A stretch of DNA of 64,000 bases from DATLZU01 sp051293835. GTDB lineage: Bacteria; Nitrospirota; Nitrospiria; Nitrospirales; Nitrospiraceae. How positions within the stretch are numbered: the first letter of the stretch is position 1; each line of letters starts with the position of its first letter. A program made the position numbers and the translations under genes. A model generated the notes under the pieces. The model did no database searches. It was not told where the DNA came from and worked only from the letters and a program-made list of their open reading frames with translations. Below are positions 43,512-51,953 of this stretch, piece by piece. The DNA lies in NCBI GenBank assembly GCA_051293835.1, contig JBPKMA010000012.1, positions 45,522 through 109,521 of the forward strand, given 5' to 3'.

Positions 43512-45008
43512 ATGTCGTTCAATCTCACGATGACCGGGTCCGATCTCCTCCTGCTTTTGCCGGAGATCTTTCTCACGTTCTGGCTGTGCGTCGTGCTGAT
43601 CGCGGACTTCGCGTTGCCAAAACTGCCCAAAGAACAACTGGCCTACCTGAGCATCGGCGGGCTGGTGGTGACCCTCGGGTGTCTCATCTGGTTCGATTCA
43701 GCGGGGATTTCGGGCACGCTTTTCAATCGGATGTTTGTCGTGGACCGGCTGGCCCTGTTCTTCAAGACGTTCGTCGTCGGCGCGACAGTGCTGGTCATCC
43801 TGGCCTCGATCGACTACGTGCAGCGGTTCCGGTTTTTCAAGGGCGAATATTACTTCCTGGTCCTGATGTCAGCCCTGGGCATGATGTTCATGGCTTCAGC
43901 CAACGACCTGCTCTCCGTCTTCATCACGCTGGAGTTCTCGACGTTCGGCTTCTACGTGTTGGTCGCGTACCTGCGCGACGACATGGCCTCCAACGAAGCG
44001 GGGCTCAAATTCTTTATCCTCGGCGTATTCGCCGCTGGGCTGCTGGCCTATGGGATTAGCCTGGTGTACGGAGAAACCGGCACGCTCGTTTTCGCCGACA
44101 TGACGGACGCCTCGGCCACGCCGGGGCTGGCGATCGGATTCCTGCTGATCTTCGCTGCGCTGGGCTTCAAAATCGGGGCCGTGCCGTTCCACGCCTGGAT
44201 TCCGGATACGTACCACGGGGCGCCGACGCCGGTCACCGCGTTCCTCTCGATTGCCCCCAAGGGCGCGGCTTTCGCGATCCTGATCCGCATGTTCTACGTG
44301 GCGCTCGCCACGTTCAAACCGACCTGGGTGTTGCTGCTGGTCGGCATCTCGATCCTGTCCATGACGTACGGCAACATCGTGGCCATCGCGCAGCGGAACA
44401 TCAAGCGCCTACTGGCCTATTCAGGCATCGCGCAGATCGGCAACGTGCTCATCGGATTGGCCGCGGGCACCAAGATGGGCAGCGACGCCATTCTCTTCTA
44501 TCTGCTGACCTATCTGTTCGCCAACCTGGGGGCCTTCGCGGTCGTGATCGCAGTGGGAACCCTCATCGGTAGCGACGAGATCGAGGATTACAACGGGCTC
44601 AATCGCCGGTCGCCGTTCCTGGCGTTCGCGATGCTGATCTTCCTACTTTCCCTCGCGGGCGTGCCGCCGCTCGCAGGGTTCATCGGCAAACTCTACATTT
44701 TCGTGGCGGCTATCCAAGAAGGGCTCTACACGCTGATCCTCGTCGGCCTGGCGAACATCGTGATTTCCATGTACTACTACCTGGTCGTCGTCAAGAAGAT
44801 GTATATCAACGAGCCGATCGACCCTTCGCCCCTGGTCGTCTCCGGACCGATGAAGGCCGTGGTGTACGTAGGACTGGCGGGCACACTGATCCTGGGCATT
44901 TACCCCCAACCCTTCATCGATTGGGTGGTCGCCGCCACCTTCATGTTCTCCCCTCTCGCCGGCCCATCGACCTCCGTCACGCCTCCCCTCCTTCCCTTCG
45001 GCGGCTGA
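43512..45008 (+). CDS. nuoN: NADH-quinone oxidoreductase subunit N
   Basis: 498 residues with about 14 membrane helices. Typical segments are FITLEFSTFGFYVLVAYLR (helix-5 Glu), LGFKIGAVPFHAWIPDTYHG (helix-7 Lys) and the helix-8 to helix-12 region ending AGVPPLAGFIGKLYIF, where the usual helix-12 Glu/Lys position is Lys. It is the proximal antiporter-like subunit and the last gene of this operon. ATG 43512 follows nuoM by 21 bases. A 120-base spacer separates it from the kinase gene. Confidence 0.95.
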   Translation: MSFNLTMTGSDLLLLLPEIFLTFWLCVVLIADFALPKLPKEQLAYLSIGGLVVTLGCLIWFDSAGISGTLFNRMFVVDRLALFFKTFVVGATVLVILASIDYVQRFRFFKGEYYFLVLMSALGMMFMASANDLLSVFITLEFSTFGFYVLVAYLRDDMASNEAGLKFFILGVFAAGLLAYGISLVYGETGTLVFADMTDASATPGLAIGFLLIFAALGFKIGAVPFHAWIPDTYHGAPTPVTAFLSIAPKGAAFAILIRMFYVALATFKPTWVLLLVGISILSMTYGNIVAIAQRNIKRLLAYSGIAQIGNVLIGLAAGTKMGSDAILFYLLTYLFANLGAFAVVIAVGTLIGSDEIEDYNGLNRRSPFLAFAMLIFLLSLAGVPPLAGFIGKLYIFVAAIQEGLYTLILVGLANIVISMYYYLVVVKKMYINEPIDPSPLVVSGPMKAVVYVGLAGTLILGIYPQPFIDWVVAATFMFSPLAGPSTSVTPPLLPFGG

Positions 45009-45129
45009 TTGCAGCCGCCGGTTTTGCCGATCCACCCGACGCAAATAATCCTTGCAGCGTCTACAGAAGCAGCGGTACAGTCCTCCCCAACACGAGCCTC
45101 GATCGCCGGATCGGCTTCCCGGTTCGCCC

Positions 45130-46629
45130 ATGAGTCCGACGGACGATATCGACCGCGAGCGGCCGCCGCAGGCTTGTCAACCCGAATCCGCCGCTGTTTT
45201 CGACCGCTCCGCGCCAGCCGCCACGACAGGGGTGACACCCGTTTGGCTTCGCTGGCTTCAGCACTGGCCCATCGAGCGGCGAGTCCTGGCGGGATTCGGG
45301 CTGGTGTTCGCTGGGGTGCTGGTGATCACTACCGTGTCGTATCGCAACACCAATACGCTCATCAGGAACAGCCGCTTGGATGCCCGCAGCCACGAGTTCC
45401 TGGATCTCCTCGACGGAGTCGCCCTCGCCCTTGACGAGGCGGAGAACGGTCATCGCCGGTACCTGGTCACCGGCGAAAATAGCTACCTGATTCCCTATCG
45501 CAACGCCGTCGACCGCATGCCCGAGTATTTCCGCTATTTCCGGGAGTTGACCGCCGACGCCCCGGCGCAGCAAGGCCGTGTGAACGTTCTCGAGAGCCTG
45601 ATCAAGAAGCAACTGGAGGCGGAGGCCGCCGCCATCGAACTCCGGAAACAGAAGGGATTCCAGGGAGTCAGGCAAATGGCGCTCGAAGGGGCGGCCACGC
45701 GCGAACTGGCGGCAGCCCGCGGCGTCCTCGCGGAAATGGCCAACGAGGAGAACCGCGCACTGCAGCGCCGCATCACAGAATCGGCGGAGAGCACACGCAG
45801 CACGATCCTGCTGCTAGGAGTCGGGACGCTGCTGCAGTTTGCCTTGTTGGCCTCGGTCTATTATCTGATCCGGCACGACATCACTGAACGGCGACGGGTC
45901 GCAGCCGAGCTGCGGCGGCGCGGGGAGTTACTGGAAGCTGCGAACAAGGAATTGGAAGCGTTCAGTTATTCTGTCTCGCACGACCTGAGAACTCCGCTCC
46001 GCCATATTGACGGCTACACAGCGCTGCTGGAGAAGAGCGCCGGTCCAGCCCTCGATGAGAAGGCCCGCCGCTATCTGCGGACGATCTCGGAATCGGCCAG
46101 GCGGATGGGGCAGTTAATCGACGACCTGCTGGTGTTCTCCCGCATGGGGCGGGCGGAAATGCTGCGCACGACGGTCGATCTGGACCAGGTGGTGAAGAAC
46201 GTCCTCCACGATCTGCGGCATGACTTGCAAGGACGGGCGATCTCGTGGACAATTGAGCCACTGCCGCAGGTGCAAGGGGATCCGTCGATGTTGCGGCAGG
46301 TCCTGGTGAATCTGCTCTCCAACGCGATCAAGTTCACCGGCACGCGCCCGCTGGCCAAGATCGAGATCGGCTGCGATCGCAGCCGATCCGATGAGGTCGT
46401 GATTTTCGTGCGGGATAACGGCGTCGGCTTCGACATGCAATACGCGGGGAAGCTGTTCGGCGTGTTCCAGCGGTTGCATCGAGCCGACGAATTCGAAGGC
46501 ACCGGCATCGGCCTCGCCAACGTCCGGCGGATTGTTCACCGGCATGGTGGCAGGACCTGGGCCGAGGGTGCTCCGGACAAGGGCGCGACGTTCTATTTCT
46601 CGCTGCCGACCACGAGGACTTCCGCATGA
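45130..46629 (+). CDS. Membrane histidine kinase with CHASE3-type sensor
   Basis: About 499 residues. Two membrane helices (about residues 50-70 and 240-262) enclose a helical extracytoplasmic sensor with the CHASE3-like LDEAENGHRRYLVTGENSYL. The histidine box is FSYSVSHDLRTPLRHIDGY, with the phospho-acceptor His, and the ATP-binding domain has LVNLLSNAIKFTG (N box), VRDNGVGFDM (G1) and GTGIGLANVRRIVHRHGG (G2). The H box resembles bacteriophytochrome (Cph1-type) kinases, but there is no photosensor. The next gene, a small receiver, overlaps by four bases, making an obvious kinase-regulator pair. Confidence 0.9.
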   Translation: MSPTDDIDRERPPQACQPESAAVFDRSAPAATTGVTPVWLRWLQHWPIERRVLAGFGLVFAGVLVITTVSYRNTNTLIRNSRLDARSHEFLDLLDGVALALDEAENGHRRYLVTGENSYLIPYRNAVDRMPEYFRYFRELTADAPAQQGRVNVLESLIKKQLEAEAAAIELRKQKGFQGVRQMALEGAATRELAAARGVLAEMANEENRALQRRITESAESTRSTILLLGVGTLLQFALLASVYYLIRHDITERRRVAAELRRRGELLEAANKELEAFSYSVSHDLRTPLRHIDGYTALLEKSAGPALDEKARRYLRTISESARRMGQLIDDLLVFSRMGRAEMLRTTVDLDQVVKNVLHDLRHDLQGRAISWTIEPLPQVQGDPSMLRQVLVNLLSNAIKFTGTRPLAKIEIGCDRSRSDEVVIFVRDNGVGFDMQYAGKLFGVFQRLHRADEFEGTGIGLANVRRIVHRHGGRTWAEGAPDKGATFYFSLPTTRTSA

Positions 46630-47060
46630 CCGCCGGGAAACCGATCGTCCTGGCCGAAGACAACCCACGGGACGCGGAACTCGCGCTGGCCGCTATGGAG
46701 GAGCACCATCTGGCCGACAAGGTCGTGGTCTGCCGGGACGGCGCCGAAGTGCTGGATTATCTGTATTGCCGAGGACGGTATAAGACGCGCCTGCAAGGTC
46801 ATCCCGCGGTGGTGTTCCTGGATCTCAAGATGCCCAAAGTAGACGGGCTCGAAGTGCTGCGTACCATCAAAGCCGATGCCCGACTCCGGCCGATCCCGGT
46901 GGTGATGTTGACATCTTCGCGCGAAGAGCGCGACCTCGCCCAAAGCTACGCCCTGGGGGCAAACGCTTATGTCGTCAAACCGGTTGAGTTCCAGCAATTC
47001 CTCAGGGCGGTGAAAGAATTGGGCATGTTCTGGGGGATAATCAACGAACCTCCGCCGTAA
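46626..47060 (+). CDS. Rcp1-like single-domain response regulator
   Basis: 144 residues, receiver domain only. Acidic pair ED (residues 11-12), phospho-acceptor Asp66 in VVFLDLKMPKVDG, Thr/Ser in VVMLTSSREERD and Lys in AYVVKPVEF are all present. The spacing and the loop YCRGRYKTR are typical of the Rcp1-type regulators paired with phytochrome-like kinases. Its ATG overlaps the stop of the kinase gene, so it is probably phosphorylated by that kinase and may pass the phosphate on to the hybrid kinase downstream. Confidence 0.92.
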   Translation: MTAGKPIVLAEDNPRDAELALAAMEEHHLADKVVVCRDGAEVLDYLYCRGRYKTRLQGHPAVVFLDLKMPKVDGLEVLRTIKADARLRPIPVVMLTSSREERDLAQSYALGANAYVVKPVEFQQFLRAVKELGMFWGIINEPPP

Positions 47061-47074
47061 GGAGCTGGTCCCAC

Positions 47075-48715
47075 GTGCAGGACCATGACGACACGGAGAG
47101 CCACGTGAAAAACCCGTTGCGCGTGCTGCAGCTCGAAGACAACCCTGTGGATGCCGAGTTGATCACGGCGACGTTGGCGGAAGGCGGGATCCCCTGCGAA
47201 GCCGACCGCGTCGAAACCCGGGCTGATTTTCTGGCTGCCCTCAAACGCGGCGGGTACGACATGATCCTCGCCGATTACTCCTTGCCCTCCTTCGACGGCA
47301 TCTCCGCCCTGGCTATCGCCCGCGAACTGCGACCCGACGTCCCATTCATCTTTGTTTCCGCCACCCTCGGCGAAGAACTGGCGATCGACACGCTACTTCG
47401 CGGCGCGACCGATTACATCCTGAAGCAACGGCTGGGCCGGCTGGTGCCGTCGGTCCAGCGGGCCCTCCGCGAGTTGGACGAGCGGATGGAACGCAAGCGG
47501 GCCGAAGAGGCGTTGCGGCAGAGCGAGCGGCAGCTTCGCCAGGCGCAAAAGATGGAAGCCGTGGGACGGCTGGCCGGAGGGCTGGCGCACGATTTCAACA
47601 ATCTCCTGACCATCATCCTGGGCTATACCCAGGCGCTGCTCGGCGAACTAGGACCGGATCACCCGCTGCGAGCCCAGATCGAAGAAACCCAGAAAGCCGG
47701 CGAACGGGCCGCCACGTTGATCCGGCAATTGCTGGCCTTCAGCCGCAAACAGGCGCTGGAGCCGAAAGTGGTGAGCCTCAACAGCGTCGTGCACAACCTG
47801 GACAGTATGTTGCGCCGCCTGATCGGCGAGGACATCGATCTTGTCATCACCCTCGATCCGGATGAAGGCCGGGTCAAGGCCGACCCAGGCCAGCTCGAAC
47901 AGGTCGTGATGAATCTGGTAGTCAACGCCCGCGACGCCATGCCGCAGGGAGGCAAGCTGACCATCGACATCTCGCAAGCCAAGCTCGTCCGGACCCCGAT
48001 GCACCACCTGCGTCCGTTGCCGCCCGGCTCGTACATGAAACTGTCCGTCCGCGACTCCGGGTGCGGCATGAATGCCGAGACGCTGTCCCATATCTTCGAA
48101 CCATTCTTCACGACCAAAGAGGAGGGCAAGGGCACGGGGTTGGGGCTCTCCACGGTGTTCGGAATCGTCACGCAAAGCGGTGGCGGAATCGACGTCTGGA
48201 GCGAGGTGGGGAAAGGGACGACGTTCGACATCTATCTCCCAAAGGTCGAATCCGAAACCGAGACCGCCTCGATCATCTCCGCTCCCGAACAGGTATCGCG
48301 CGGGACGGAGACGATTCTGCTGGTCGAAGATGAGCCGAGCGTCCGGGACCTCATCCGGGAAGCACTGCGGAAATGCGGCTACCAGGTGCTGGAAGCAAAA
48401 AACGGGGTGGAAGCTTGCCTGGTGGCCACCCAACAAACGGGATTCATCCATCTGCTGCTGACTGATGTCGTCATGCCCGCCATGAGCGGGCGCGAACTGG
48501 CGCATCACCTGTTGGCAATTAAGCCGGACCTGAAAGTCCTGTTCATGTCCGGCTATCTCGACGACATCGGGGTCGGCTCCGACATGGACGAGCGCAAGAC
48601 GGCGTTCCTCCAGAAACCCTTCACGCCCGAAGTGTTGGCGAGAACCGTCCGGGACCTGCTGGACGGCAAGTCCGGATCCGGACGGAATGGCGCCGGCGAG
48701 CATCTGGCGGCCTGA
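47075..48715 (+). CDS. Hybrid histidine kinase with receiver at both ends
   Basis: 546 residues, soluble. N-terminal receiver (Asp67 in MILADYSLPSFDG), then a coiled linker, histidine box GGLAHDFNNLLTIILGY, ATP-binding domain (NLVVNARDAMPQGG; VRDSGCGMN; GTGLGLSTVFGIV) and a C-terminal receiver (Asp in LLLTDVVMPAMSGRE, Lys in FLQKPFTPE). It starts at GTG 47075 with GGAG nine bases upstream, 15 bases after the small receiver gene. With its two neighbours it forms a three-protein phosphorelay set; no DNA-binding output is encoded here. Confidence 0.92.
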   Translation: MQDHDDTESHVKNPLRVLQLEDNPVDAELITATLAEGGIPCEADRVETRADFLAALKRGGYDMILADYSLPSFDGISALAIARELRPDVPFIFVSATLGEELAIDTLLRGATDYILKQRLGRLVPSVQRALRELDERMERKRAEEALRQSERQLRQAQKMEAVGRLAGGLAHDFNNLLTIILGYTQALLGELGPDHPLRAQIEETQKAGERAATLIRQLLAFSRKQALEPKVVSLNSVVHNLDSMLRRLIGEDIDLVITLDPDEGRVKADPGQLEQVVMNLVVNARDAMPQGGKLTIDISQAKLVRTPMHHLRPLPPGSYMKLSVRDSGCGMNAETLSHIFEPFFTTKEEGKGTGLGLSTVFGIVTQSGGGIDVWSEVGKGTTFDIYLPKVESETETASIISAPEQVSRGTETILLVEDEPSVRDLIREALRKCGYQVLEAKNGVEACLVATQQTGFIHLLLTDVVMPAMSGRELAHHLLAIKPDLKVLFMSGYLDDIGVGSDMDERKTAFLQKPFTPEVLARTVRDLLDGKSGSGRNGAGEHLAA

Positions 48716-48945
48716 GCCAAAACCTAGCGGCTCCCCCGTCCGTTTCCCGAGATCGGATCGTGTGCACGGCCCGCTGGTGTCGTCAGCGCACCGATGCGGC
48801 GCGAACACGAATAAGAGAGCCGTTTTCCTCCCTCTCGCATCTTGGACGATTGACGCTTCTCCCTGTGGCTCTCTATACTTATTCATATTCATACTCTCGT
48901 GCAACCGCCACCGACTCCAGCGGGTCGCAGCCTTGGAGAAGCCAG

Positions 48946-49881
48946 ATGCGATGGTGCAGGGAGGATAGTCCCCTCTGTGCGAGCCGGTTAGGTTCTGCCC
49001 GGCTGCGTTTTGCCATCCTGCTCTTCCTGCTCGGGTATGCCGGCATTCCCGACGCTGTCCCCGCCCAGACCATCCAATGGAATCCGTTGGCCGACGGCTT
49101 AGCGGTGACCCTGTGGCACCCTGCGCCGGCCTGCCAGGACGTGCCCGCGTTGCTCATCGTCCAGATCGACCCGGAGCGATTCGAGTTCTCGATCTATCAG
49201 TTTCACGACGAAGGCCTCGGCGCCCCGCTGACGATCCAGGAGTGGCAACACCGAACCGGCGCCCATGTCCTGTTCAACGCCGGCCTGTTCCGCGAGGACT
49301 ACTCGTATTTGGGCCTGCTGATGAAGGACGGACGGATGGTCGGCACCAAGCGGCACCATTCCTGGCAAGCGCTCTTCGTGGCCGAGCCGGTCGTCCCCGG
49401 TCTCCGAAAGGCCCGGGTGCTTGACTTGGCTTTCGAGTCCTTCCACGAAGCGCACCCCTTGTACCGGGAAGCGGCCCAGTCGCTGATGTTGCTGGATCGC
49501 ACGGGGAAGCCGCGGGTGCGCCAGACGGGGAAACGAGCTCAGCAGACGGTGGTGGCAGAAGACGGGGAGGGACGGATCTTAATCATCAAGACCACGGACG
49601 CCGTCACGCTGTATGGGTTAGCCGAGTGTCTGCGGAACGGCTTTCCCGCGATCCGTCAGGCCATGGCGATGGACGGCGGTTCCTCCTCTGACCTCTTTAT
49701 TCGAACCGATCTCTTGGGGAACCGAAACGAAGAAGGCAGCCATCCGGCCTGGAAGGACATCGTGACCGGGCAGACATCCCGCCACATCCCGCTGCCCGCC
49801 GTGATCGGCGTAAAGCCGCGCCGCGAGCCGCTGCGGATGGAATCGGAGAAGACCGCGCCTGGCCGGACGACGCGACGTTAG
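48946..49881 (+). CDS. Exported phosphodiester-glycosidase-type (NAGPA/DUF2233) protein
   Basis: 311 residues with a signal peptide (LRFAILLFLLGYAGIPDAVP, about residues 21-40). The NAGPA-like fold is identified by VLFNAGLFREDYSYLGLLMKDG and AMAMDGGSSSDLFI, the conserved glycine-rich Asp motif near the C-terminus. Family members hydrolyse N-acetylglucosamine phosphodiesters or act on exopolysaccharide; the substrate here is unknown. ATG 48946 has GGAGAA at good distance. The preceding 230 bases contain no gene. Its end overlaps the convergent rhodanese gene by four bases. Confidence 0.8.
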   Translation: MRWCREDSPLCASRLGSARLRFAILLFLLGYAGIPDAVPAQTIQWNPLADGLAVTLWHPAPACQDVPALLIVQIDPERFEFSIYQFHDEGLGAPLTIQEWQHRTGAHVLFNAGLFREDYSYLGLLMKDGRMVGTKRHHSWQALFVAEPVVPGLRKARVLDLAFESFHEAHPLYREAAQSLMLLDRTGKPRVRQTGKRAQQTVVAEDGEGRILIIKTTDAVTLYGLAECLRNGFPAIRQAMAMDGGSSSDLFIRTDLLGNRNEEGSHPAWKDIVTGQTSRHIPLPAVIGVKPRREPLRMESEKTAPGRTTRR

Positions 49882-50306
49882 CGACGCGGCGGTACGACGG
49901 GGAATCCGGCTTCCAACCAGGCGCTCATGCTCCCTTTGACGTTGTAGACGTACCGGTACCCCAGGTCCGCCAACGTTTCAGCCGCGATATGGCTGCGGTG
50001 TCCGGACTGGCAGTAGACCACGATATGGTCATCCGGCTTGGCGCCGATCTCGCGATGACGGGCTTTGATCTCGCGGAAATCGATATTCCGATCCGTGCCT
50101 GGGATGACCCCCGTGGCATGTTCTTCCGGCGATCGCACATCGATCAAGAAAAAGCCCTTCTGGGCCAACGACGGCGCTTTGTTCAACCCGGCCCGCAGTT
50201 GGTGGACAGACAACTCATAAGAATGATACGCCAAGGTGCCGCTCGCGCCGGTCAGCACAGCGAGCAGGGCGAGACTGGCCCATGCAATAGATCGACGGGC
50301 ATCCAT
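49878..50306 (-). CDS. Exported rhodanese-domain protein
   Basis: 142 residues with an N-terminal signal anchor (AWASLALLAVLTGASGTLAY). The rhodanese domain covers about residues 45-140: FFLIDVRSPEEHATGVIPG, the active-site loop VVYCQSGHRSHIAA with the sulfur-accepting Cys, and LGYRYVYNVKGSMSAWLEAG. Such proteins handle sulfane sulfur or redox chemistry in the periplasm. ATG 50306 is preceded by AAGGAGG, a strong ribosome-binding site. Confidence 0.9.
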   Translation of the reverse strand: MDARRSIAWASLALLAVLTGASGTLAYHSYELSVHQLRAGLNKAPSLAQKGFFLIDVRSPEEHATGVIPGTDRNIDFREIKARHREIGAKPDDHIVVYCQSGHRSHIAAETLADLGYRYVYNVKGSMSAWLEAGFPVVPPRR

Positions 50307-50392
50307 GGTTTTTCCTCCTTGTGACAACGAAGGTCCGTACAGGGACAGGTTGAGTCGGGCGGAAAACGAACAAGGTGTATGATAGGAGCCCC

Positions 50393-50704
50393 ATGAAAGG
50401 CTGGTCAAGAGTCGCGGCGCTGGCCTGTGTCGTGGCGGGAAGTGGCTGCGCGGACGGCGCCAAAGTGATACAGGAAACTGAGACCGGCGGGATCGTGGTC
50501 TATCCGTTCAACAGCGGGCAAGGCCATCTGGTATCGCCGTTCCGACGCGACGCACTGCAACTGATCGTGCAACGGTGCGGCAGCCAGTACACGATCGTCC
50601 GGGAGGGAGAGGCAAAGGGACGAAGCCGGATCGCAGGCGGAATGGGAGGGACGGAGGACGTGATTCACGAACGGCGCTGGGGGATTCAGTTCGAGTGCAA
50701 ATAA
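50393..50704 (+). CDS. Small lipoprotein of unknown function
   Basis: 103 residues. A lipoprotein signal peptide ends in lipobox VAGSGC (Cys about residue 19). The mature part contains GGIVVYPFNSGQGHLVSPFRR and a QYTIVREGEAKGRSR segment, with two later cysteines (QRCG and the penultimate residue) that could form a disulfide. No family name recognised. ATG 50393 has AGGAG six bases upstream. It is divergent from the rhodanese gene. Confidence 0.7.
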   Translation: MKGWSRVAALACVVAGSGCADGAKVIQETETGGIVVYPFNSGQGHLVSPFRRDALQLIVQRCGSQYTIVREGEAKGRSRIAGGMGGTEDVIHERRWGIQFECK

Positions 50705-50721
50705 CGGCGGGGCCGGCAGGT

Positions 50722-51942
50722 TTAGGTCTTCGCAGTTAGGGACACCTCCTCGTGTCGGCGCCGCAGATCGTCAAGAGTCAACAGGCTGAACAGCGTCACG
50801 CCCTGCCGTTCGACGTTCGCCCGTCCGTCCTGTTCCTTCCGATCCACGATGACCAAGGCGTAACGGACGTCGAGCCCAGCCTCACGCGCCGCAGCAACGG
50901 CCTTGAGCAGCGAGCCGCCGCTGGTGAGCACGTCGTCGACGATCAACGCCCGATCGCCGGCCTGAACGGCCCCCTCGATCAACTTCCCCAGCCCGTGATC
51001 CTTCGGCTGCTTGCGGACGACGAAGGTTCGCCAGTCCCTGCGCGGCGTCGCGCGAAAGCCGTAATCGGAGAGGGTCGTCGCGATCGAAATGGCGCCCAAC
51101 TCGAGCCCACCGACGCAGTCGAACTCCAGGTCCTTGAGGACTTCCCAGGCTGCCTGCGCCACCAATGCCCGGGGACCCGGATGGGCCATGAGGGCACGGC
51201 AATCGACATAAAACGGGCTCGTCAGACCGGAGGCCAACTTGAAACCGCCTTGAGGGTCCCACTTGAACGCCCCAGTCGCAAGAAATGCGTGAGCCAACTC
51301 ATCCCGTACCATTGCCGCTCCCTGCCCGCCCTGCGCACCGCCTTCGTTCCTCGCCGGCAGTGTAGCTGATTCTACACGCTTCGCCATCCCCAACGCATTC
51401 CCTTTTTCGGGGCTGCCCGTCCCGCCGGAGCCCGGGCTTCCGGTAAACCGTTGGACCTGCGTCGCCAGCAGACCGGCGACCAAGTCGAGATCGAAGGGCC
51501 AGGCATAGCGGAAGACGACCTCAGGATGGGCGCGACGAAGCTGGTCGATCGTCCGGGGAATCTCGACTTCAGCATGGGACCCGCCGGGCGTCAGCATGGC
51601 GGAGATTACTGTGATTTGCCCGACGCCTTCGTTGAGCAGGTCTTCGACCGCCTCCTCCAGCGTCGGCGCGCAATACTCGTTGTAGGCAACACGGAACAAG
51701 GCGCCGTCCAACAACGGCTTGAGCCGAGCGGCCAGGGCTTCGAGCCCCGACTGGTAAGGATCATTCTCGCCCGTTCGCGGCCATCGACGAATTCGGCGGT
51801 CCAATTCCGCTTCTTCCGCCGTTGGCGCGACCCCAGTCGACCGCCGCTGCGCCTCCAGCCGTTTGAGCTTCATGACAAGGTCGTAGGGACAATCCTTTGG
51901 AATCCCGCCATGCCCGACCAGGACCACGCCCTGTTTCTCCAT
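50722..51942 (-). CDS. pyrE: Fusion of CbiX-like chelatase domain and orotate phosphoribosyltransferase
   Basis: 406 residues. Residues 1-165 resemble CbiX/SirB sirohydrochlorin chelatases: VVLVGHGGIPKDCP and the second His in AMLTPGGSHAEVEIPR, both in catalytic positions, with an insertion between them. A Gly/Ser/Ala-rich linker (about 168-210) leads to a complete PyrE domain: GGFKLASGLTSPFYVDCRAL, VGGLELGAISIATTL, FVVRKQPKDHG and the PRPP motif ALIVDDVLTSGGSLLKAV. PyrE makes orotidine monophosphate from orotate and PRPP. Joining it to a tetrapyrrole-chelatase domain is unusual. It lies 11 bases after the DUF523 gene and is probably co-transcribed with it. Confidence 0.85.
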   Translation of the reverse strand: MEKQGVVLVGHGGIPKDCPYDLVMKLKRLEAQRRSTGVAPTAEEAELDRRIRRWPRTGENDPYQSGLEALAARLKPLLDGALFRVAYNEYCAPTLEEAVEDLLNEGVGQITVISAMLTPGGSHAEVEIPRTIDQLRRAHPEVVFRYAWPFDLDLVAGLLATQVQRFTGSPGSGGTGSPEKGNALGMAKRVESATLPARNEGGAQGGQGAAMVRDELAHAFLATGAFKWDPQGGFKLASGLTSPFYVDCRALMAHPGPRALVAQAAWEVLKDLEFDCVGGLELGAISIATTLSDYGFRATPRRDWRTFVVRKQPKDHGLGKLIEGAVQAGDRALIVDDVLTSGGSLLKAVAAAREAGLDVRYALVIVDRKEQDGRANVERQGVTLFSLLTLDDLRRRHEEVSLTAKT

Positions 51943-51953
51943 TGTGTGCCCCC

